Assembly: GCA_017893485.1 (NCBI GenBank)
Contig: CM030360.1
Coordinates: 2,386,501 to 2,450,500, forward strand
DNA from: Hemerocallis citrina
Taxonomy: Eukaryota; Streptophyta; Magnoliopsida; Asparagales; Asphodelaceae
Direction: 5' to 3'
Length of the DNA stretch: 64,000 nt
Within the stretch, counting starts at the first letter, position 1, and the number at the start of each line of letters is the position of its first letter. Positions 56,786-64,000 of the stretch are shown piece after piece. The notes beneath the pieces were generated by a model that ran no database searches, was not told the DNA's origin, and worked only from the letters and a program-made list of their open reading frames with translations. Made by a program: the position numbers and the translations under genes.

Positions 56786-56790
56786 TTGGA
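56786..56790. repeat. Target duplication TTGGA of solo LTR 56791-60130
   Basis: TTGGA here and at 60131-60135. Confidence 0.9.
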
Positions 56791-59700
56791 TGTAGCGCTC
56801 CGAATTTCCAATATAATAAACTCAGAAATACGTGGCACAATTTCCAGCATCTACCTCAATGTAATAGTAAACATAGCCAAACACATATAATTTTTCAACT
56901 TTTATTACATCAATTCTTTACATAGCACAGCAGAAATTAAACACCTTGAATTACAATTTCTTTCTTTTACAACACATTCTTTTATAATTTGCATAAGTCA
57001 TATTATCATTCTACCACATGCATTCAAATCCCAAGCTAATGGTACCTACCTGTAAAACATGAGGCTAGAGATAACCCTAACCCCCAAAACTACAAGGGTC
57101 AGCCATAACGGTGTGAGTGACATCAAAAGAGATACAATATAAATGAAACATAAAGAATAAATTCATAATCAATACATTCCCACAGTAGTAACACATGGAT
57201 AATGAAATAATGATAAATAAAGCATGAAAACATTAAGTGAAACTAAGCTAAGTGTCAAGTGTAGGAAAACAGAAAACATCATGCATAATACAAGTCAAGA
57301 AAATACAAATGCAGAATGATGATTCTCTAATCCATACTTGTCGGATTCTATGCATTCCATACTATATAGGTCCGGTGCAAGCCCTTATCGTTCTCCACTT
57401 TATACGTTTAAATCCCTCATCATGCAATTAATCCTACTACAGTGATAGGAACAAGATCTAGAATACACCGCGAATAGGCCTGACAACCCTCGACACGGAA
57501 GCATCATGTAAGCATAGCTCAAAAACCGGAGAATCACCTCTCTGCTGTGTACCACACGAATAAGCCTGCCGACCCTCGACGTGCAGATACACAGTACATC
57601 CCGTGAATAGGCCCGCTGACCTTCGACACGCGAATGCACCGTATGTTCCGTGAATAGGCCTGCTAATCCTCGACACGCGAACATACTAATTGTCATCTCG
57701 GACTACAACACACAGTTCTGGAATACATCCGTTGGACTAACAACAGAGCCCATACTTACATTTCCCAAGTTCTATCACATCTCCACTAGTATCTGTCCTT
57801 AGGTTGATTATTATTAATTAAAACACAATTTTCCCCTCCCTAGAGTTGGTGTATCCTGCCGGACTTAATTCCACCAAAATAACCCCAAGGCCCCAACTGG
57901 CCAAAATCCACAAAATTTCATCTGCCGGTTTACATAAATCCCACTTAACCTCTAGAGACTCACAAATCGAAATATCAACATAAATCTTTCATTAAAACTC
58001 TTAATTCTATCATCAACCCGTTTATATTAAAAAAACTTCTTTAAATCAAACAAATCCAAATTTATCCAAATACTCACAAATTTCCAGAAGTAACAATCTG
58101 AGATTAAATCTCTCAAACAACTGAGTTTCACATTTTGTAGTCATGAAAAAATCACAAAACATTAATTCCTTCGAAATCCATACATAATTCGCTTTCTAAA
58201 GTTATAGAAATACCAATTAAATCCTATTATTAATCAAAATATAACTATCTGTAAAATACAGTAATCTGTAGTAAAAACATCATCTAAAAACAGTAGATCA
58301 ATACTCCATAAGTTTGAAGAAATAATAGTTCAAGAAACGACAACAAAATTCAATTAAAACAATCAACACAGTGGCTGATGGTCGACTGTAATGCTAGTTT
58401 AAAATAACGACTGTCAACTATCGAGCTAAAAATTCAAAAATCCTAAACTGACAGCCGATCGACATCTCTAGTGTAAAAACTAGGCGGTCGACTGACGTGT
58501 TCGTAAATTAACAGCTTTGAATTTCGTGCACTTTTAAACTGATACATGGTTTTAACTCTTAAAAGCATAAATTTGTAAAATAAGAATCCTGAGATGATCA
58601 ACTACAACTTTTTAAACACGCTGGAGCTTATAAATCAAATCAAATCTCTCATCAAATTCATAAAAGTGCAATTTTTCGAAAACTCTTCATTATCAGTGAA
58701 AGTATATATGTATGTGTATATAAGGGTGTATGCATCAGTTAAAGCATCAAGAAATCATTGTATATGAGTAGTATAGTGTTCAATTCAATCTTAGTATCTA
58801 TATAAATCAAGATTCAATCGAAAATTTCACAAAAACTTAAAAAAATTAAATATCGACTGAACAATGTCAGACCCGAAATCAAATCCACTTCAACTCATAA
58901 AAGCTTGATCTTTTTGATCCAAACTTATTCTTGCGACTTGTTATACTCCACTACAACTAGTTATATTGGTTTGTCTACGATTATATGCAATTACAACATG
59001 TATTAGTCAAGTTTCACTCATTCAAAAACATCAACAGATCATATGTATATACACAACAGTAAAGAATTCGTCTTTATTCGTCTATATGCACTATACATCA
59101 TGCAACTCATCACAAACAATCCAATCAGCAAGGAAACAGTACATCCATGAGTTGTATTAAGTTCTTAACATTCTTAAGTCATCCATGTAGAAATTCATCC
59201 ATCAATTGCATAGTTTTCATGAAAGTTCTATTTTTAATTATTCATCCATCAATATATTCATTATATCATCATACAACCATCTATCATGTATTTTACTAGA
59301 AAAATCTTCATATTTAGCATGCATAGAATAACAAGAAATCAAACACATGTCACTGACCTCAATGAATAATCAACCGAAATAATAAAGAATAAGAAAAAGC
59401 TTCTCCTTTCGCAAAATCCAAGATCCTCGCTTCGAAACTCCAAGAAAACTAATAATAAAATATACTTTTGTTTTGTGCAGTAAAGAGACGGCTGTAGTAG
59501 CCCTCTAAATAGGCTGAAATTTGGGTAATTAGGGTTTTGAGAAGATTTTGCAAAATATCCCTTTAGAAAATATCTTTATATATATAGATCCTTCATACTA
59601 AGTAATTATATTAACCAATTTAATTGAGATTAAAATTAAAATAACTTCCCCAGATCTGGACGACATCAGATTCAAACCCAGAAAATAAATTTTGTAATTT

Positions 59701-60130
59701 TGGCCTCTAAGTAGTAATTTTGCAAAAAGACCATTCTTTAATAAATTTGCGAAATAAACCAAATATATTTGAAAAAAATTAAAATATTTACCTCTAAGTT
59801 GGCTAGCCATCATGCTCAGCCCAGAAAACTGAAAATCTGGAGTTTTACTCCAAGTGGTAAATATGCACAAAAGCCCATCTTTTTGTAATATTTGCAAATA
59901 TGCCAAATAAATATAAGAAAAGTCTAGAAAATTCGTAAATAATATCTACTAATAAATATTGGGTTTCCCCAATATAATTTCTAACGTTGAGTTTCCCAAT
60001 AAAATATTTGTACGTGTTTTGCACGTGCAAAAAAAATAAATTTAAGAAAAATGTTTATTAAATTACCAAAAAATTACTTTAATTCATTTATTAATCTCAA
60101 AAACATTATTTAAAATTCTAGGGTGTTACA
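56791..60130 (-). mobile_element. Solo LTR (3340 bp), innermost of the right-hand nest
   Basis: It runs TGTAGCGCTCCG to GGGTGTTACA on the plus strand with perfect TTGGA duplication. It shares the TTGTCGGATTCTATGCA block (57335-57420) with the chromovirus LTR. A ~60-bp repeat of GTGAATAGGCCYGCTGACC and TCGACACGCGAA lies at 57465-57690. No gene recognised. Confidence 0.9.
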
Positions 60131-60990
60131 TTGGAACCATTAGGGAGTCTAGTTTCTAGAACCCCTGACAGAACCTAATTCTCTTTCCTGAGCAATGGGA
60201 AAGTTAGTTTTTACATAGTAACGCCTTGCCGGCCAAAATGTATATTTTCGTGTTATTAAATATAAATATGTTTAAAACTTGCATCTAATGAATTGCACTG
60301 CATACCATTCATTGCATATCCATTGATACCTCTTGAGATCGTCTTCATACCCTCATTCTTATTGATTGTTCTCATTGCATGTTCATATTTGAATTTAATA
60401 AAATAATAACAAGTCGAGGTAATAAGAGTCGACTTAGTAGTGGACAATATAGGATATTGTACTCGGAGAAGAGGCCCTTGATTCCCTATTGATTATTGTT
60501 ATTGGTCATTGATTATTTATTATTGTTATTGGACATTGATTATTGATTATTGATTATTGGTCATTAAATATTGATTATTGTTATTGGACATTGATTATTG
60601 ATTATTGATTATTGACCATTAGTTATTGAATATTGATTATTGTTGCCGAGTACATGACCTGTAGAGTTCACCACTATAGTCTAAATGCTCACTTAATTGT
60701 ATGCACCCGAACCTGTGTATGAGATGCATGATTGCATGCATTAGATAGATTAATAAAAGATTGATAGACTTAGAGTTGACACTTGCATTTTGATCATGGT
60801 TATTGTTATCGACACTGATTATTGATCATTGTTATTGATCATTGCACCATTGATTACGGACTATTGATCTTGGCATCAACTATTGTTCATTGACCTTTGA
60901 TATTGTTCTAGTGCATTATTCCTCGATGTATCATGTTATATTGTTCTTTGCTTGTTACTACTTGTTGTCCGTAACTTACTCTAACGAACA

Positions 60991-60991
<1 letters not shown>

Positions 60992-61030
<39 letters not shown>
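60992..61030. repeat. Poly-C tract (39 bases)
   Basis: Exceptionally long C homopolymer inside the solo LTR 54598-61436; length may be an assembly artefact. Confidence 0.9.
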
Positions 61031-61032
<2 letters not shown>

Positions 61033-61575
61033 CTCTAGACCATGAGCTTGCAGGTACACAAGAAGAACTAATTGAAGGACTTGGTCAGCAAATGTTGTAA
61101 GGAATGAAGTCAAGATTTTAGCTGATTTTATTACCTCGTTCATGCTATTTTTTTTTTAGTATTATTGTCATTTTCATGCTTTGTATTTCTGGACATTTTG
61201 ACCCGAAGTTTATTTTCTCCCAGATGTTGGATATTATTTTGTGGATTTATTTCATGGATTGTTAAAGCTTATTCATTGTTTATGTGATTATTTATTCATG
61301 TGTGGTTGTGATTATATTTCATATTGTTGAGTAGAATGTTACAACTTATGGATGATATGAGTTGGTATACTTATATCATTCTTTGGGCCTCAGTTACATG
61401 CCCGTATTTCCGTATTTTTGGAAGCGAAGCATGACAGTTTACCTTATGAAAACTTCAAATCCAAAGATTTTGTTTCTCATCTCTTGAAAGATAGACTTAG
61501 GTGGGTATTTATAAGCCTAATGATGCATTATATCATCCAACTCATTAATCCTCCTCCCCTGACTCTAGATTCTAA

Positions 61576-61936
61576 GGGTGCGTTTGGGAACCCAAAAAAC
61601 TAGGGAAAGGAATGGAATACTGTGGATAAACCCATCTTATCCTATTCCACAGCTTGTTTGTTTTGAAAAAGAAAACAAAGGAAACAACTAAATTTTATTC
61701 CCTAGAGAAAGATTTCAGCCAATTTCTATTCCAGCTCCACCCCCCTCGGAAAGCTGCGTAAAGGAATGGAAAGAAGATTTGAAGCTCCACCCCCAATTTC
61801 TATTCCATTCCACCAGTTGCCAAACACACACAACTTATAAAATTAATTCATTCCTTTCCCTTTCTTTCCATTCCTCTCCATTCATTTTCATTCCATTCCT
61901 TTCCATTCCCCAACTTCAATGTTTCCAAACAGACCC
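61576..61936. mobile_element. Tourist-like (Harbinger-type) MITE, 361 bp
   Basis: Ends GGGTGCGTTTGGGAAC (left) and GGGTCTGTTTGGAAAC (right, complement), flanked by TAA at 61573-61575 and 61937-61939. Internal ATTCCATTCC/GGAATGGAA motifs on both strands. No coding capacity. The left end matches the TIR of the 8.8-kb Harbinger at 30308-39064. Confidence 0.8.
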
Positions 61937-62234
61937 TAATTAATTCCAAATCCTTTAAACATCTCCTATGTACTAACCAGTAAGAATCATGCATAATAAA
62001 AAATTGGATAATTTTATTAAGGCCATTTTTCACGATAACCATTTTTTAGAAGTCCCTAACACAATTGCTATTAAGTACTTATTCAAAATAGAATATTAAA
62101 TATGCATATGGGTCATTCCCAAATATTTATATTCAACAAACTAACATCTAAAAATATTCAAGGTATTACATATGACATTATACACAATTGTACATGGGCA
62201 AAAATGTCATAACTTAATTTTGCAGGGTGTTACA

Positions 62235-62576
62235 TATGATGTCCAACATGCGGTTCCTCTGACTCAATTCATGAGTTCAAATGTACTTAACTTTAAATCG
62301 GTTGACCGGGTTAACAATACTACGATACATCAATTTCCACAAGAGTCATGTGGCTCATCCAACACAGGTGAGTTGTACATTGGGCAAAAGTTTTCAACCA
62401 AATATAATGTCCTACATGCGGTGAAGATTTTCTCCATTAAGAAACATCGAGAATTTGTCACAGTGAAATTGAACAATAGGCTGTATGTCGTTAAATATAT
62501 TTTGGCACCAAAGGTCCGTACAAAAGAGGAAATGGCACAAAATCTCGAAGAGGGAACCTACACCAACATGAAATAA
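62235..62576 (+). pseudogene. MuDR-like gene remnant, part 3 (start of the MuDR domain)
   Basis: VQHAVPLTQFMSSN continues part 2. GELYIGQKFSTKYNVLHAVKIFSIKKHREFVTVK and LYVVKY are the start of the plant MuDR (DUF-like N-terminal transposase) domain, where the family reads 'GQxFxxKxxxxxAVKxxSIKxxxxxxVxxS'. The zinc-finger half and the catalytic MULE domain that should follow are absent; the frame instead ends KEEMAQNLEEGTYTNMK. It is therefore a truncated gene, or its further exons lie beyond the window. Confidence 0.7.
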
Positions 62577-62639
62577 TTGTTATTTTAGCTACAACTGTAT
62601 TATGTACGAATTCAGAACTTTAAAATTCATCAATTGTTC

Positions 62640-63800
62640 TTACATGTGTAGGTGCGGTTCTACAACCTCGGCCACCGCTAGTAGAAGTCTCACGATTACT
62701 ACTCGGGGTCATCCACCGCGAGTTTGTGCTCTCTGACCTTGGTGACTTGTACCAGATCCTTCATTAGTATTGTCCTGTAATAATTACTGCTCGTATGTTA
62801 AATGCATTAAAAATAACGTATTCTTTAAACACCCAAAAAATTACTACTTACCTATGGCTGGCTAGTACAAGTCGAGGATCCTACATTACCGCTCGTTCGT
62901 GCCGTTAGTATGATGATGACGCTACAAAGTTGTATTACAAATATTCGTTAGACAAATAAGATGGTATATAACATCTAAAGATTAAAAGATTGAATCACTA
63001 ATAAGATGGAAATCGACAAAAAGAACAACTAATAGCACAATAAATATGTGGTATTATGTAATAAATTATACTACATATATAATGAATTCAATTCAAGGTT
63101 ACACAGCTCAACAAACTAGAAAAAATCAAGTTGCAGTAATAGTACTTAATACTCTTCTTCACATTGTTTGCCTACTACAACAAATTTCAACGTCTTTTTT
63201 TTATATAGATCCGAACCTTACAAACCCATAAAAAAAACTTTCTTTCTCATAAGCAATTAATCAAACATATGGTAGACAATAAATTTCTCACAACCCCCAG
63301 TCCCTAACCTTCATAACAATACTTCATACATTCATCTAAAACCTCAACCTTCCATACCCGTCATACAAAATCTATGTTTCTCACAAACAATTCATTAAGC
63401 ACGTGGTAAACAAATAATTTTTCCAATTCTCAATAAACAAGTGCAAACCTACCAAGACATACCTTAAACTTGGCTATTGTTGGAGGTGCTATCAGAGACG
63501 ACGACGAAGGTGCTATGCGAGACAATATAAGAAGTGTTGTCAGATTGAATGTTGGTGGTGTAAGTTGGAGATTTGGGATGAAATTGGAAATTAGGGTTTG
63601 GGGATTTAAGGAATTGGAGAGGCCGCAAGATGAAGTGAAGTGAAGAGAGAGATGTGAAAGAAATTTGACGGAGTTGGAAGAAAGATAGTTGGGAACTAGG
63701 GTTTTGAGATTTGGGTTTCGGGGTTTCGAAGTCGGAGAGAAAGAGTTGGGAGAGATGAAGTGAATGAGAGAGAGATGAGTATAAGATTATAAAAATCCGG
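62640..63800 (-). pseudogene. Possible 5' end of a minus-strand transposon gene (CACTA-like?)
   Basis: The minus strand has a TATA-like TTTTTATAATC (about 63785-63796), then a CT-rich leader with AACCCTAG and AACCCTAA motifs (63560-63770), a donor CTTAAG... read as TTTAAG|GTATGT at 63473/63472, a possible small exon 62852-62921 (donor ATAG|GTAAGT) and another at about 62640-62775 (acceptor TATTACAG). Translated pieces are Ser/Thr/Gln/Gly-rich (GSGTSHQGQRAQTRGG). No domain is recognisable and stops occur, so the product is unknown. Confidence 0.35.
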
Positions 63801-63819
63801 ACCCAAGCATTTGCATCCT

Positions 63820-63925
63820 CGTATAATAGAGGTCGCAGTTATATCGAGGTTGCAGTTGGCTGCTGCAGACCTTAGTATGATAGAGGCTGCAGTAGCCAAC
63901 TACGGCCTCAGTTGACTACTATTGT
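63820..63925. repeat. Palindromic subterminal-type repeats
   Basis: GAGGTCGCAGTT, GAGGTTGCAGTTGG and GAGGCTGCAGTAG in direct orientation with inverted partners CTGCAGACCTTAG and AACTACGGCCTC. Such short direct/inverted repeats next to a gene start are typical of CACTA (En/Spm) subterminal regions. The actual terminus would be right of the window. Confidence 0.45.
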
Positions 63926-64000
63926 TTAAGTTTAACACATTTTAACTTAGCAAATTTTGACAAAGTCTTGAAGTTTCTCAACCCAAATATGAAATGTACT

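Larger units (their letters stand above)
54598..61436 (+). mobile_element. Solo LTR (family TGTAACCC...CATGACA), plus orientation, inside LTR 52164-62234
   Basis: It starts TGTAACCCCTC, ends GAAGCATGACA, with perfect GTTTA duplication (54593-54597, 61437-61441). Net length about 3.5 kb. Plus TATA CCTATAAATAC is near 54894, with telomere-like AACCCTAACCC motifs around it (54830-54945), and a GC-rich, Ser/Pro/Ala-type leader (54960-55500) ends in CGTTAAG|GCAAGT as in the sister LTR 28270-40439. ORFs in the leader (e.g. 55113-55577) look like composition artefacts. TTATTG(A/G)-type repeats lie at 60480-60650. Confidence 0.8.
52164..62234 (-). mobile_element. Solo LTR in the MuDR-like gene, itself split by LTR 54598-61436 and a MITE
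   Basis: It begins TGTAACGCCCCG (plus strand) and ends GGGTGTTACA; flanks CATGA (52159-52163) and TATGA (62235-62239) are the duplication with one change. Removing it joins VEDLQHD to VQHAVPLTQ in frame, which fixes the right end at 62234, not at the similar TATTACATATGA at about 62164. Net length without insertions is about 2.9 kb. Minus TATA (CTTATAAATACC) is near 61505. Related to the fragment at 47001-48349. Confidence 0.8.

Noticed and set aside
62164..62175. Right end of solo LTR 52164 at TATTACATATGA
   Set aside because: The downstream candidate at 62234 restores the MuDR-like reading frame exactly; the upstream one does not.

Overview
This is a nuclear, repeat-dense plant window, most likely from a eudicot. 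Evidence: spliceosomal-type introns, CT-rich 5' leaders with telo-box-like motifs, plant-type Ty3/gypsy lineages (chromovirus and Tat-like), a PIF/Harbinger element, MuDR-type sequence, an RTE-type LINE and foldback MITEs. I cannot name the species. I see no operon, CRISPR array or cellular rRNA gene. Only one stretch (first exon at 3353-3736, minus strand) looks like a host protein-coding gene. Almost everything else is nested mobile DNA.

Layout, left: 1-2912 is a decayed RTE LINE (minus) running off the left edge, probably sitting in intron 1 of the host gene whose Pro/Gln-rich exon 1 is at 3353-3736. 3741-5060 is intergenic, with a small retroposed insert, a ~150-bp duplication and microsatellites.

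Centre: 5061-46014 is one old Tat-like Ty3/gypsy element on the minus strand (about 12.5 kb once insertions are removed). It has both LTRs, a PPT, a PBS, decayed gag/PR/RT/RNaseH/archaeal-type RNaseH/INT, and, between pol and the 3' LTR, an antisense (plus-strand) gene of the Transposase_28 ('putative gypsy type transposon') kind flanked by two related 58-bp minisatellites. Three insertions split it. (a) 10945-23318 is a complete, young chromovirus with identical-length 3563-bp LTRs, perfect CTATT target duplication, initiator-Met-tRNA PBS, an extra acidic coiled-coil ORF, gag, pol and a candidate intron at the gag/protease junction. (b) 28270-40439 is a solo LTR that itself holds an 8757-bp PIF/Harbinger transposon (30308-39064), with both ORFs open and three minisatellite arrays. 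(c) 42131-45999 is a second solo LTR inside the Tat 5' LTR.

Right: 46015-47000 is microsatellite with a LINE 3' tail and a foldback MITE. 47001-48349 is an LTR fragment. 48511-62576 is a MuDR-like N-terminal gene remnant split by two solo LTRs (48916-51859 and 52164-62234). The second is split by a third solo LTR (54598-61436), which is split by a fourth (56791-60130); a Tourist-like MITE lies in 61576-61936. The last 1.3 kb looks like the 5' end of a minus-strand transposon gene with palindromic subterminal repeats.

Insertion order can be read from the nesting: Tat element and MuDR-like gene first, solo LTRs next, Harbinger and inner LTRs later. The chromovirus is the youngest by LTR comparison (about 30 differences in 3563 bp counted by eye). 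The best leads are the chromovirus gag/pol intron with an in-frame stop, the paired tRNA-like units inside its LTRs, its extra acidic ORF, the promoter-equipped antisense gene of the Tat element, and the near-intact large Harbinger transposon.
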